Below are positions 24,842-34,705 of a stretch of DNA of 64,000 nt, piece after piece; within the stretch, counting starts at the first letter, position 1, and each line of letters begins with the position of its first letter. This DNA is from Arenibacter sp. F26102 (GTDB lineage Bacteria > Bacteroidota > Bacteroidia > Flavobacteriales > Flavobacteriaceae). The DNA is taken from assembly GCF_023015865.1 (NCBI RefSeq), contig NZ_JALKBC010000002.1:124001-188000 (forward strand), read 5' to 3'. Under the pieces are notes generated by a model. That model saw nothing but the letters and a program-made list of their open reading frames with translations. It was not told the origin of the DNA and made no database searches. The position numbers and the translations under genes were made by a program.

Positions 24842-27556
24842 ATGAGCAATACAACGGATAAGGAACAACATAGTACAAAACGGTTTTTAAAACTTTCCGG
24901 ATTGGAACCTTTGGTGATAACCCCAGAAAGTAATTTCGTAAATGTGGGAGAACGCACCAATGTAGCAGGTTCCAAAAAGTTCCTACGACTGATCAAGGAG
25001 GAGAAGTTTGAAGAAGCTTTGGATATTGCCCGCGAACAGGTGGAGGGAGGAGCCCAGATCATTGATGTTAACATGGATGATGGCCTTATCGATGGCAAAG
25101 AGGTTATGGTAAAGTTCTTGAACCTTATTGTGGCCGAACCGGATATTGCCCGGGTGCCGATCATGATCGATAGTTCTAAGTGGGATATCATAGAGGCAGG
25201 TCTGCAGGTAGTGCAAGGAAAATGTGTTGTAAATTCAATAAGTCTCAAAGAAGGGGAGGAAGAGTTTATTAAGCACGCCAAATTAATTAGGCGTTACGGC
25301 GCTGCGGTCGTAGTTATGGCCTTTGATGAGGTAGGGCAGGCCGATAATTACGAGAGGCGACTTGAAATCACCAAACGTTCCTATGATATTTTGGTGAATA
25401 AAGTAGGGTTTCCTCCAGAGGATATTATTTTCGATTTAAACATCTTTCCCGTAGCCACGGGAATGGACGAGCATAAATTAAATGCACTCGATTTTATAAA
25501 GGCCACTGCTTGGGTGAAGGAAAATTTACCTTTTTGTAGTGTTAGTGGAGGGGTAAGTAATGTGTCCTTTAGTTTCAGGGGTAATAACCCTGTACGGGAG
25601 GCCATGCATTCGGTATTTCTGTATCACGCCATAAAAGCGGGAATGAATATTGGAATTGTCAACCCTAGTATGTTGGAAGTCTATGATGATATTCCGAAAG
25701 ACCTTTTGGAGCGGGTAGAGGATGTAATCCTTAACCGAAGGGAGGACGCCACCGAGCGCCTATTGGAATTTGCAGAAACCGTAATTGGAAAGGAGAAGGA
25801 AAATAAAATAGATCTTTCTTGGAGGGAGGAACCTTTGCAAAATAGGATTACCCGGGCCTTGGTAAAGGGAATCGATCAATATGTTGTAGAGGATGTGGAA
25901 GCAGCCCGATTAAGTGTCAAAGCCCCAATAGAGGTAATTGAAGGACATTTAATGACGGGAATGAACGTGGTTGGGGATCTTTTTCAAAGTGGTAAGATGT
26001 TCTTGCCCCAAGTGGTGAAATCTGCAAGGGTCATGAAAAAAGCAGTGGCTTATCTGTTACCCTTTATAGAAGAGGAAAAACTTAAAAACCCTCAACCGGA
26101 AGGAAGCAGCTCATCGGCCGGCAAAATTCTAATGGCGACCGTAAAAGGTGACGTGCACGATATAGGAAAAAATATTGTTAGTGTAGTTCTTGCCTGTAAC
26201 AACTACGAGATCGTAGATTTAGGGGTAATGGTACCTCCCGAGAAAATTATTAATGCGGCCAAGGAGGAAAATGTGGATATTATAGGTCTTAGCGGACTTA
26301 TTACCCCTTCCTTGGATGAGATGGTCTTTTTGGCCAAGGAAATGGAGCGACAAAATTTTACGGTTCCTTTGCTTATTGGAGGTGCTACAACCAGTAAGGC
26401 CCATACGGCCGTTAAGATTGATCCGCAGTACAATAGTGCCGTGGTACATGTTAATGACGCTTCCAGGGCAGTTACCGTGGTGGGAGACCTATTGCAAAAA
26501 GAGGCTTCCCAAAAGTACAAGGAGAACATTAAGTTGGACTATGCCGATTTTAGACAAAAATTCCTGAACAGGGGCAAACATAAAGAATATTTGACCCTTG
26601 AGGCGGCAAGAAAGAATAAATATCAATTGGATTGGTCAAAGGCGGAAATTGTACAGCCTAAGACCCTGGGTATTCAAATGATCGAAGATTTTGATTTTCG
26701 GGAATTGGAGCCGTATATAGATTGGTCCCCTTTCTTTAGAAGTTGGGAGCTGCATGGCAAGTACCCGGATATTTTGCAAGATGAGGTGGTAGGCAAACAG
26801 GCGACAGAGCTTTTTGATGATGCCAAGGCTATGCTGAAAAAGATTTTGGATGGCAAGCTTTTCCAAGCTAAGGCTATTTTTGGATTGTTTCCCGCCAATA
26901 TGGTCAACGACGATGATATTTTGTTGACACACAATGGAAAGGAATTTACATTTAGGACTTTAAGGCAACAGGCTAAAAAATATGTGGGGAAACCTAATTT
27001 TGCTTTGTCCGATTTTATTGCCCCTAAAGAAAGCGGTTTACAGGATTATATAGGTTGTTTTTGCGTATCTACAGGCTTTGGAACAGATGAATTGGCGGAT
27101 GAATACCGTAAAAATCTGGACGACTATAACAGTATTATGGTAAAGGCATTGGCAGATCGTTTTGCAGAGGCATTTGCAGAATATTTGCATAGGGAAGTAC
27201 GGATCAACCATTGGGGATATGCTGTTGGTGAAGGGCTTAGTAATGAAGAGCTGATCAAAGAGTCCTATAAAGGAATAAGGCCAGCACCGGGATACCCGGC
27301 CTGTCCGGACCATTTGGAGAAATTGACCATTTGGGAATTATTGGAAGTAAAGGAGAAGATAGGGGTAGAATTGACAGATAGTTTGGCCATGTGGCCAGCA
27401 GCCAGTGTAAGTGGATATTATTTTGGCAATGAGGAAGCCAGGTATTTTGGGGTAGGAAAAATAAAGGAGGATCAGGTGGCCGATTTTGCAACTCGGAAAG
27501 GGATCCCGGTGGAGGAAGCCACTAGATGGTTGGCACCAAATATTGCCGATGATTAG
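24842..27556 (+). CDS. metH: Methionine synthase, pterin/cobalamin/activation half
   Basis: This 904-residue protein carries the remaining MetH modules. The methyl-THF (pterin-binding) domain is about 20-290 ([20 protein letters not shown]). The helical cap and the B12-binding domain follow, with DVHDIG at 437-442 whose H439 is the cobalt ligand. The SAM-dependent activation domain ends the protein, with [12 protein letters not shown] at about 813. It transfers the methyl group from methyl-THF to homocysteine held by the separate N-half protein. It is in the operon behind the SAM-I riboswitch. Confidence 0.96.
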   Translation: MSNTTDKEQHSTKRFLKLSGLEPLVITPESNFVNVGERTNVAGSKKFLRLIKEEKFEEALDIAREQVEGGAQIIDVNMDDGLIDGKEVMVKFLNLIVAEPDIARVPIMIDSSKWDIIEAGLQVVQGKCVVNSISLKEGEEEFIKHAKLIRRYGAAVVVMAFDEVGQADNYERRLEITKRSYDILVNKVGFPPEDIIFDLNIFPVATGMDEHKLNALDFIKATAWVKENLPFCSVSGGVSNVSFSFRGNNPVREAMHSVFLYHAIKAGMNIGIVNPSMLEVYDDIPKDLLERVEDVILNRREDATERLLEFAETVIGKEKENKIDLSWREEPLQNRITRALVKGIDQYVVEDVEAARLSVKAPIEVIEGHLMTGMNVVGDLFQSGKMFLPQVVKSARVMKKAVAYLLPFIEEEKLKNPQPEGSSSSAGKILMATVKGDVHDIGKNIVSVVLACNNYEIVDLGVMVPPEKIINAAKEENVDIIGLSGLITPSLDEMVFLAKEMERQNFTVPLLIGGATTSKAHTAVKIDPQYNSAVVHVNDASRAVTVVGDLLQKEASQKYKENIKLDYADFRQKFLNRGKHKEYLTLEAARKNKYQLDWSKAEIVQPKTLGIQMIEDFDFRELEPYIDWSPFFRSWELHGKYPDILQDEVVGKQATELFDDAKAMLKKILDGKLFQAKAIFGLFPANMVNDDDILLTHNGKEFTFRTLRQQAKKYVGKPNFALSDFIAPKESGLQDYIGCFCVSTGFGTDELADEYRKNLDDYNSIMVKALADRFAEAFAEYLHREVRINHWGYAVGEGLSNEELIKESYKGIRPAPGYPACPDHLEKLTIWELLEVKEKIGVELTDSLAMWPAASVSGYYFGNEEARYFGVGKIKEDQVADFATRKGIPVEEATRWLAPNIADD

Positions 27557-27584
27557 GGATCGGGACCTGCAAGGTTTTTAACTT

Positions 27585-27616
27585 GACCTGCAAGGTTTTT
27601 TTTAACCTTGTAGGTC
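27585..27616. terminator. Hairpin after metH
   Basis: GACCTGCAAGGTT (27585-27597) pairs with AACCTTGTAGGTC (27604-27616), 13 bp with one G-T and a six-T loop. A partial direct copy (ACCTGCAAGGTTTTT) lies just upstream at about 27564. There is no T-run after the stem, so it may be a palindromic repeat rather than a true terminator. Confidence 0.5.
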
Positions 27617-27659
27617 TAGGTCTAGGTTTCGGTCTCGAATTGAAATGTGGAATTGAAAT

Positions 27660-27765
27660 TGGATTCCTATCCACAGGGGTAGCCCTTGCAGCAGGGATAG
27701 GAACGGTATCTTTTTTAAGTTTTGGACATAAAAACTTAAAAAAATTAAGTGGATAGCCCGGTCCC
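27660..27765 (+). ncRNA. Structured RNA element upstream of metF
   Basis: Three nested or adjacent stems are visible: TTCCTATCC (27664-27672) with GGATAGGAA (27695-27703), enclosing a small CAGGGG/CCCTTG hairpin; TTTTTTAAGTTTT (27711-27723) with AAAACTTAAAAAA (27731-27743) closing a GGACATA loop; and GGTATC (27705-27710) with GGATAGCC (27751-27758) enclosing the second. TAGCCC occurs twice in unpaired or loop positions. The sequence resembles an element I recall from many flavobacterial intergenic regions, possibly the Flavo-1 motif, but this was not searched. It fills the middle of the 344-bp metH-metF gap. Confidence 0.55.
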
Positions 27766-27900
27766 AAACCGACTGAAAGGAGTGATTGGGAGCTGCCATT
27801 AAAAAAAGAATTAAGATAAGGAATAGCACATTTGTGCACGGTATTAAATATAACAATTGAAAAAGGTCCTTTTCATTAGGGAAAGGTAAGGGGAGAAATC

Positions 27901-28854
27901 ATGAAAGTAACAGAACACATAAAAAAAGCAGAGGGGAAGACCTTATTCTCCTTCGAAATTATACCGCCAGTCAAGGGCAGGAGTATTCAGGAATTGTATG
28001 ACAATATAGATCCCTTAATGGAGTTTAACCCGCCATTTATTGATGTTACTACATCTAGGGAAGAATATGTGTACATAGACAGGGATGGATTGTTGGACAA
28101 AAAGTTGACCCGTATGAGACCCGGTACTGTTGGTATTTGCGCCTCCATACAGCACAAATACGGAGTTGATACCGTTCCTCATGTGCTTTGCGGCGGATTT
28201 ACCAAGGAAGAAACCGAGTACGTTCTTGTTGATTGTCAATATTTGGGTATCGAAAATGTGATGGCACTTCGAGGAGATGCCCGGAAGGAGGAACAGTATT
28301 TTAGTCCTACCAAAGGAGGACACGCTTATGCCACGGATTTGGTGAAACAGATCTACGCCTTAAATCATGGAAATTATTTGCATGATAAGGTTGAAACGGT
28401 GCATAGTGCCGATTTTTGTATTGGGGTAGCGGGGTATCCTGAAAAGCATCTAGAGGCTCCTTCCTTGATAACCGACTTGAAGCGACTAAAGGAAAAGGTG
28501 GACGCGGGAGCCGATTATGTGGTAACTCAAATGTTTTTTGATAATCAGAAGTATTTCGAATTTGTAAAAGCAGCCAAGGAAATGGGTATAAATGTGCCTA
28601 TTATTCCAGGGATTAAGCCTATTGCCGTAAAACGGCATTTACAATTATTGCCCCAGGTCTTTAAAATCGATCTACCGCAAGATTTAATTGATGCTGTAGA
28701 CGATTGCTCCACTAATTTAGATGTGCGTCAGGTTGGAATTGAGTGGGCCATTCAACAATCCAAGGAACTGAAAGCAGCAGGAGTTCCTGTGCTTCATTAT
28801 TACTCCATGGGTAAATCAGATAATATTGAGGCTATTGCCAAAGAGTTGTTTTAG
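27901..28854 (+). CDS. metF: 5,10-methylenetetrahydrofolate reductase
   Basis: This 317-residue TIM-barrel flavoprotein makes 5-methyl-THF, the methyl donor for MetH. FSFEIIPPVKGRS at the start, NVMALRGDAR (about 119-128), and DYVVTQMFFDNQKY (about 207) are family signatures. It follows split metH in the same direction after a 344-bp gap with a hairpin and a structured RNA, so it may be separately regulated. Confidence 0.95.
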   Translation: MKVTEHIKKAEGKTLFSFEIIPPVKGRSIQELYDNIDPLMEFNPPFIDVTTSREEYVYIDRDGLLDKKLTRMRPGTVGICASIQHKYGVDTVPHVLCGGFTKEETEYVLVDCQYLGIENVMALRGDARKEEQYFSPTKGGHAYATDLVKQIYALNHGNYLHDKVETVHSADFCIGVAGYPEKHLEAPSLITDLKRLKEKVDAGADYVVTQMFFDNQKYFEFVKAAKEMGINVPIIPGIKPIAVKRHLQLLPQVFKIDLPQDLIDAVDDCSTNLDVRQVGIEWAIQQSKELKAAGVPVLHYYSMGKSDNIEAIAKELF

Positions 28855-28996
28855 GGATAGCCTCCGGATAAATTGGCAATGCAATTATTAGGACAAGGTT
28901 TAACCCTGAATTAATTTCAGGAGTTCATTTGTGGCCAAGAAGTATTGCCAAGTTTTAGAAACCCCTATTTTTAATTTTTCATTACATTTGCTCCCC

Positions 28997-30094
28997 ATGA
29001 AACTAAGGCTATTTCTTATAGGCTGTCTGTCGACAGCTTTTTGCTTTTCACAAAACTCGCAAGAAACCAAGAGATATACCTTGGATATTAGCCAATACTA
29101 TGGTTCCGTGCTCTTGCACAATCCTGATATATCCCATTTGATTACCAATCATCCCGGAGGATTTATCTTGGGATATAATAGGAAAACCTATGGGGACGAG
29201 GAATGGCAACAGTTATATAATTACCCCGATACCGGTTTTTCATTCGTTTATCAGAACATGAACACTAGTACTTTAGGGGAGAATTTTGGACTTTATGCCC
29301 ACTACAATTTCTACTTTTTTAAAAGAAATCTTCAGTTTAGGCTAGGGCAGGGGGTGGCGTATAACACCAATCCATTTGATAAGAACGAGAATTTCAGGAA
29401 CAATGCCTATGGTTCCCATTTTTTGAGTTCTACCTATTTAATGTTCAACTATCAAAAGGAGAATATTTTTGAAGGCTTGGGCCTAAAGGCCGGAATCTCG
29501 CTAATACATTATTCCAATGCCAATGTTACTGCACCAAATACCTCTACCAATACTATGGCTTTAAATGTAGGTTTAACCTACGATTTGGATGGTGGTATGG
29601 AAAGGCAATATATCCAGACCGAAAAATTAAAGGTTACAGAGCCAATTCGGTATAATCTGGCCTTTAGGTCCGGTATTAATGAAAGTGATGTGGTGGATTC
29701 CGGTCAGTATGCTTTTTATATTTTTTCGGCTTATGTAGATAAACGCTTTACCAGAAGAAGTGCTTTGCAGTTTGGTACAGATGTGTATTTTTCCAACTTT
29801 TTAAAGGAACTTATCCGCTATCAGTCGGTAGCATTCCCGGAGTATGGAGTGCAACCGGATGACGATTATAAGCGAGTAGGCTTATTTTTGGGCCATGAAC
29901 TTTTTATCAATAAGATGTCAGTTATAGCCCAGTTGGGGTATTATGTGTATTATCCATTTGATTTTGAGGGCAAGGTCTACAATAGAATTGGCCTTAAGCG
30001 ATATTTTTCGGACAAGGTCTACGGGGCTATAACCTTAAAATCCCATGGAGCAAAAGCCGAAGCTGTGGAATTTGGCGTAGGGGTACGGTTATAG
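28997..30094 (+). CDS. Acyloxyacyl hydrolase (PagL-like lipid A deacylase)
   Basis: This 365-residue outer-membrane protein has a signal peptide (ends near FCFSQ) and an acyl hydrolase module of the lipid A deacylase type. LIHYSNANVTAPNTSTN (about residues 170-186) carries the HxSN arrangement seen in PagL enzymes. The C-terminal half is longer than PagL and barrel-like. I chose ATG 28997 because it begins a canonical signal peptide. The upstream GTG at 28931 would add 22 unlikely residues. It may remodel lipid A. Confidence 0.72.
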   Translation: MKLRLFLIGCLSTAFCFSQNSQETKRYTLDISQYYGSVLLHNPDISHLITNHPGGFILGYNRKTYGDEEWQQLYNYPDTGFSFVYQNMNTSTLGENFGLYAHYNFYFFKRNLQFRLGQGVAYNTNPFDKNENFRNNAYGSHFLSSTYLMFNYQKENIFEGLGLKAGISLIHYSNANVTAPNTSTNTMALNVGLTYDLDGGMERQYIQTEKLKVTEPIRYNLAFRSGINESDVVDSGQYAFYIFSAYVDKRFTRRSALQFGTDVYFSNFLKELIRYQSVAFPEYGVQPDDDYKRVGLFLGHELFINKMSVIAQLGYYVYYPFDFEGKVYNRIGLKRYFSDKVYGAITLKSHGAKAEAVEFGVGVRL

Positions 30095-30147
30095 GCGAAA
30101 AGAAGTTGACTGAAATGCGTAATAGTATGCTTTAATGATTTAATAAG

Positions 30148-30957
30148 ATGAACTATTTTATTTTGATGATAAAATTTGGATGGAGGAACAGCTTGCAAAT
30201 TGTTTCCAGATGGAGCATGCTTATATTTCTAGTGTTCTTACTTTGGAATTGTAACAGTGAAAATGCCTCTGACTGCTTTCAAAACGCTGGGGACATTACG
30301 AGAGAGTTGGTGGAAGTGCCCGATTTTTCCAAGATTACGGTCTACGAAAATGTACAACTGACCATTAAACAGGGAAGTGTTTTAAAAGTAGAAGTGGAAA
30401 CTGGGGAATATTTACGCAACGAGGTTGTGGTGTCAGTAGAGGAAGGCCGTTTGTTGCTGCGCGATACGAATGATTGTAATTTTACCCGAAAATATGGACT
30501 TACAAAAGTATATATTACCGCTCCCAATATTACGGAAATCAGAAGTAGTACAGGACTGGATATCTTAAGTGACGGGGTATTGTCCTTCACTAGTTTAAAT
30601 CTTATTTCCGAAAGTTTTAATGATCCTGACGCCGGCTATACCAGTGGGGAGTTTAATTTGGAATTGGATACCCAAAATTTAGCCATTGTTTCTAATGGGA
30701 TTTCTTATTATAATTTACGAGGCAAAACGGTTAATTTTAATATTTTATTTGCGGCAGGCGATTCCCGCTTGGAAGCCAAGGATTTAATTACCGATAATAT
30801 TATTTTCAACCATAGAGGTTCCAACGATATACGCATAAGCCCGCAACAATCACTAAAGGGGACCTTGCGTGGTACCGGGGATGTGGTTAGTTTTAATAGG
30901 CCGGCTGTAGTGGAGGTGGAGCAATTGTATAAGGGGGAGCTTATTTTTAGTAATTAA
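30148..30957 (+). CDS. GIN-domain (DUF2807) lipoprotein
   Basis: This 269-residue exported lipoprotein has a lipobox-like LLWNC near residue 35, followed by a right-handed beta-repeat typical of the head GIN domain ([18 protein letters not shown]). The N-terminal region before the hydrophobic stretch is long, so translation may begin at Met7 or Met24. Function in the family is unknown. Confidence 0.78.
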   Translation: MNYFILMIKFGWRNSLQIVSRWSMLIFLVFLLWNCNSENASDCFQNAGDITRELVEVPDFSKITVYENVQLTIKQGSVLKVEVETGEYLRNEVVVSVEEGRLLLRDTNDCNFTRKYGLTKVYITAPNITEIRSSTGLDILSDGVLSFTSLNLISESFNDPDAGYTSGEFNLELDTQNLAIVSNGISYYNLRGKTVNFNILFAAGDSRLEAKDLITDNIIFNHRGSNDIRISPQQSLKGTLRGTGDVVSFNRPAVVEVEQLYKGELIFSN

Positions 30958-31027
30958 GGTCAATAGTCCATTGCCGAAGGTCCAATCCATATTTTTTCTA
31001 ACATAAAAGTAGCTTAGTATTTGACCG

Positions 31028-32104
31028 ATGAATCCTATATTAAAATATCTTAAAAATTTATTTGCATCCCAACGGGTAATCGGTGGGGATAAGCAATTAA
31101 TGGCTAGGGTCCAGGCTGATCAAATCTTACAAAAACTTATTGATGACAAGCGGGTTCCTGGTCTGGCCATTACAGTTCGTAAAAACAATGAAGTGTACTT
31201 TGAGAAAGGCTATGGATTTGCAGATGTTGAACAACAAACACCCATAGACCCGCAAAACACAATTTTCAGGATAGCCAGTGTATCCAAACCCATTGCTGCA
31301 GCTGCCTTGGCCACTATGGTTGAGGACGGACAAATGGATTTGGATGCATCGATATATAAATACCTTCCCTATTTTCCAAAAAAGAAATTCGATATTACGG
31401 TGCGTCAATTGGCGGGTCATACAGCTGGTTTGAGAGGTTATCGGGGCGGTGAATATGGATTGAACAAGCCGATGACCAATAAGGAGGCTCTTGCTTTGTT
31501 TCAGGAGGACGACCTACTTTTTGAACCAGGAAAAGGTTTCCAGTACACCAGTTTTGACTGGGTATTGATTTCCTTGGCCATGCAGGAGGTTAGTGGTATC
31601 CCCTTTGCCGATTATGTCCGGGAAAAATTTTTGGAGCCTTATGGCTTAAAAAATACACTCCCAGAAGTTCCCGGAGAACTCCCTCCTCACTGTACAACGT
31701 TCTATTCAAGGGGCAAGTTGGGATTCAGGTTGGCCATTCCCGTAAATAATACTTACAAATTGGCCGGAGGGGGCTATTTATCCACTTCTGCAGATATTGG
31801 ACGCTTTGGACAGGTTTATTTGGATTCCAAGTTTAGGGAGAATAAAATTCAATCCCAATTCCTCACTTCTGGGATTGTTAATGGTATACCAACTTACTAT
31901 GGTCTAGGTTGGCAGGTTACACAGGATAGATGGGGTAGGACCTATTTTGGTCACGTTGGTAACGGGGTAGGCGGCTACGCGGTATTTTACATATATCCTG
32001 AACAGGATATGGTATTTTCTATTCTAATAAATTGTACAAATCCTGGGGTTTTGGATACCTTGGAAGAGGTAATTGGGCTTCTGGTCGGGGAGGATAAGGC
32101 CTAA
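31028..32104 (+). CDS. Serine hydrolase, beta-lactamase class C family
   Basis: This 358-residue protein has the SxxK motif in ASVSKPIAAAAL (about 84), a YxS-type motif (QYTSFDW, about 172) and a C-terminal HVGNGVGG matching the third motif region. No clear signal peptide is seen. Family members include esterases, D-aminopeptidases and peptidases, and the substrate is unknown. It stands alone between a GIN lipoprotein and a frameshifted gene. Confidence 0.85.
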   Translation: MNPILKYLKNLFASQRVIGGDKQLMARVQADQILQKLIDDKRVPGLAITVRKNNEVYFEKGYGFADVEQQTPIDPQNTIFRIASVSKPIAAAALATMVEDGQMDLDASIYKYLPYFPKKKFDITVRQLAGHTAGLRGYRGGEYGLNKPMTNKEALALFQEDDLLFEPGKGFQYTSFDWVLISLAMQEVSGIPFADYVREKFLEPYGLKNTLPEVPGELPPHCTTFYSRGKLGFRLAIPVNNTYKLAGGGYLSTSADIGRFGQVYLDSKFRENKIQSQFLTSGIVNGIPTYYGLGWQVTQDRWGRTYFGHVGNGVGGYAVFYIYPEQDMVFSILINCTNPGVLDTLEEVIGLLVGEDKA

Positions 32105-32332
32105 ATATTCCCTAATACTTGCTGTACGGTGTTATATTGTTTTCTTTTAGTTTGGGATGTGGAATTTTAAGACTGCAAGGGTTTTGGGAATGATAGCTAA
32201 TCTTGTTATTGTTACTGATTTCTACACAACCTAAATAGAGCATAAATATCTATGGGTAAACAAATTAACCTACCTGGAGTAACTTTGGGGTATCCCTTAG
32301 GATATGGTCGATTTTAATACTCAAAACAGCTG

Positions 32333-32798
32333 ATGAAACATTATTTATTTCTTTTTATAATGTTGGGTCTCTTGGTCTCCTGTGAAAAAAATGAGGGTAA
32401 CCCTTCGGGTATCAAAAAGTTGGGGTATGGTACTTCATTTGAGATGTGTGTTGGCTATTGTACAAATGCCATGTTGCTTAAGTCGGGCTCGGTAATCTAT
32501 ACCCGCTCAGGATGGAACGATCAAGTGACACCTATTGAATGTAACGAGACCTTGACCCAGATTAGTTGGGATTCCTTTAAAAAAAACAGTAGATTTAAAT
32601 GATTTTTTTTCACTGCCCGAAATCATTGGTTGCCCTGATTGTGCAGATGGCGGGGCAGAAGGGTTGGAAATTGAAGATTTTTCCGGTAAAAAATATACGG
32701 TCACATTTGAGCACGGAAACACGCCCTTGGAAATAAAGAATGCCATAGCTGCGTTAAGGGAACAATATGAAAAGGGTATTCACTGCGGGGAATTTTAG
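32333..32798 (+). pseudogene. Lipoprotein gene interrupted by a frameshift at an A8 run
   Basis: The first part (from ATG 32333) encodes a lipoprotein signal peptide (LLVSCEKNEG) and stops at 32602 after a run of eight A (32579-32586). Removing one A keeps the frame open to 32798 and adds about 70 residues with LPEIIGCPDCADGGAEG and KYTVTFEHGN, which continue a coherent protein. A second homopolymer, T8, is at 32603-32610. This may be a sequencing error, a true disabling mutation, or expression by transcriptional slippage on A8. No function is known for the family. Confidence 0.7.
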
Positions 32799-32835
32799 AG
32801 ATATCCACTTTGGTGATGCATACAAAAAATATAAA

Positions 32836-33198
32836 ATGAAACAATTCATCTTTTTTTGTTCAGTATTATTTTTATTTGGAAATAATTTAAATGCACAACA
32901 ATTCCCAAAATTGGCAAATTCCGAAGATAAGAATAACGATGTTTTGGATAAGGATTGGAGTGATCATGAGGCCAATGCTTTTAAAAAGCGGAAAAGTATT
33001 TTAAAGGATACTATTGTTTTTGACTTCAATTATAAAGACGAACTAAGTAATTTGTTGATTAATGGTAGATCAAGACCAATTTGGTCCAAGGTAAAGGCTG
33101 TGGAAATGCCCAATATTAAGCCTAGCGGCAATTATCCCATGGTAATTGTGCCTATTGACACTACTTCAGCTTACGCTGCGAGAATTTATAGGTACTGA
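32836..33198 (+). CDS. Small secreted hypothetical protein
   Basis: This 120-residue protein has a clear signal peptide (MKQFIFFCSVLFLFGNNLNAQ) that fixes the start at ATG 32836. An upstream in-frame ATG at 32767 lies inside the frameshifted neighbour. The mature part is polar and ends SAYAARIYRY. I do not recognise it. Confidence 0.7.
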   Translation: MKQFIFFCSVLFLFGNNLNAQQFPKLANSEDKNNDVLDKDWSDHEANAFKKRKSILKDTIVFDFNYKDELSNLLINGRSRPIWSKVKAVEMPNIKPSGNYPMVIVPIDTTSAYAARIYRY

Positions 33199-33277
33199 TA
33201 CAATATGTAGTACTTCGTAGATCTCGACCAAGGTTATTGAATATAGATTTATTTTAAGGTTAGAAACCATTCCTCCT

Positions 33278-33775
33278 ATGGATAGCGAATATACCATACC
33301 CTCAAAGACAAGAATAGGGCATGTACATTTAAAGGTAGCGGACCTGGAACGGTCCTTGGATTTTTATTGTAATCTTTTGGGCTTTGAAGTGACCACTATG
33401 TATGGAAGTCAGGCCGAATTTATTTCCGCTGGCGGATACCACCATCATATTGGGCTAAATACCTGGCATAGTAGAGGGCTTCCTCCAGCCCCAACCAATA
33501 GCGTGGGCCTGTTTCATACGGCAATTTTATATCCAACAAGAAAAGATCTTGCCGAAATACTGGCTCGTTTGAGGAAGGCGGAATATCCTTTAACGGGGGC
33601 CAGTGACCATGGGGTTTCGGAAGCTCTTTATCTGGGTGACCCTGATGGGAATGGAGTGGAACTGTATTGGGATCGACCAAAGAACCTGTGGATCTATGAG
33701 CCGGACGGGTCCTTGGTAATGTTTACCAAACCGCTGAATATGGCCAGTTTACTACAGGAATTGGAATCAGATTAA
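33278..33775 (+). CDS. VOC family protein (glyoxalase/dioxygenase fold)
   Basis: This 165-residue protein has the vicinal oxygen chelate pattern: GHVHLKVADLERSLDFYCNLLGF at the start with a metal-ligand histidine, a middle HxxG-like segment, and a terminal GNGVELYWDRP with the acidic ligand. It looks closest to the catechol dioxygenase-like VOC group, but substrate is not predictable. Confidence 0.85.
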   Translation: MDSEYTIPSKTRIGHVHLKVADLERSLDFYCNLLGFEVTTMYGSQAEFISAGGYHHHIGLNTWHSRGLPPAPTNSVGLFHTAILYPTRKDLAEILARLRKAEYPLTGASDHGVSEALYLGDPDGNGVELYWDRPKNLWIYEPDGSLVMFTKPLNMASLLQELESD

Positions 33776-33855
33776 ATTAGGTTTTTATATCTTGAGTCTT
33801 TTGTAAAAAATTTTTATCTTCCAGTTTTTATAAATACTACAAATAAAATAATCGA

Positions 33856-34650
33856 ATGAAATTATTGTTGACCTTCTTTACTGTGGCTTTGGTATTGTCT
33901 TCATGTAAAACTAAGACCAAAACCGATGCTGATGTTATAGTTGAAACTGCAGATGAAACCGAAAATTGGATATACCTTTTTGATGGAGTAACAACCAACG
34001 GATGGAGAGCATATAACGGAGACACTTTACCTCCTGGTTGGGTGGTAAAGGACAGTGTATTGACGTTTGATACGGAATTAGGGCTGGAGCAGGATTATAC
34101 AGGAGGAAAGGATATAATTTATGGGTTGGAAGAGTTTGATAACTTTGAGTTTTATGTTGAATGGAAATTGCCAGAAGGGGGCAATAGTGGAATTTTCTAC
34201 CATTTAAAGGAAGGTATACCCAATGCCGGGCCACCAAATATTTCCCCGGAATATCAGTTGATAGACGACGAGAACTATGCCAAAATCCATGATCTTACAG
34301 CATATAATCTTAGTCTTGGGCACACAGAAAATCCATCGGCACTTCAACCCTTACAACAGACCGCTTCTGACTATGCCATGCATGTTGCCGATCCCGAACA
34401 AAAAATTTTGAATCCTGTTGGAGAGTGGAACTCCTCAAAAATAGTTTTTACCCCTGAGAAAGTGGAGCACTGGCTCAATGGGAAAAAAGTGCTATTTTTT
34501 GTGCCCTGGTCCAAGGAATGGTATGAAAAAAAGAATACTGGAAAATGGAAGGATGAGGAATATTATGGTAAGTTCAAGTCTGGCTATATCGGCTTTCAGG
34601 ATCACTCAAGTGCCATATGGTTTAGAAATATAAAAATCAGAAAATTATAG
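33856..34650 (+). CDS. DUF1080 (3-keto-disaccharide hydrolase domain) lipoprotein
   Basis: This 264-residue lipoprotein has a short signal (LVLSSCKTK) and one DUF1080 domain: WIYLFDGVTTNGWRAYNG near the start, EFYVEWKLPEGGNSGIFYH in the middle and GYIGFQDHSSAIWFRNIKIRKL at the end. DUF1080 proteins in Bacteroidota act on 3-keto sugars made by Gfo/Idh/MocA dehydrogenases, and such a gene follows 55 bp downstream. It is probably a periplasmic 3-keto-glycoside handling enzyme. Confidence 0.88.
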   Translation: MKLLLTFFTVALVLSSCKTKTKTDADVIVETADETENWIYLFDGVTTNGWRAYNGDTLPPGWVVKDSVLTFDTELGLEQDYTGGKDIIYGLEEFDNFEFYVEWKLPEGGNSGIFYHLKEGIPNAGPPNISPEYQLIDDENYAKIHDLTAYNLSLGHTENPSALQPLQQTASDYAMHVADPEQKILNPVGEWNSSKIVFTPEKVEHWLNGKKVLFFVPWSKEWYEKKNTGKWKDEEYYGKFKSGYIGFQDHSSAIWFRNIKIRKL

Positions 34651-34705
34651 AACTTAATTCTATCGGTTTGGTTTGACCGTTAAAAAACAATAAAAAAACT
34701 TACTT

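Noticed and set aside
32105..32332. Possible small gene or RNA in the gap after the serine hydrolase
   Set aside because: No start with good coding pattern, no strong hairpin and no consensus promoter was found.
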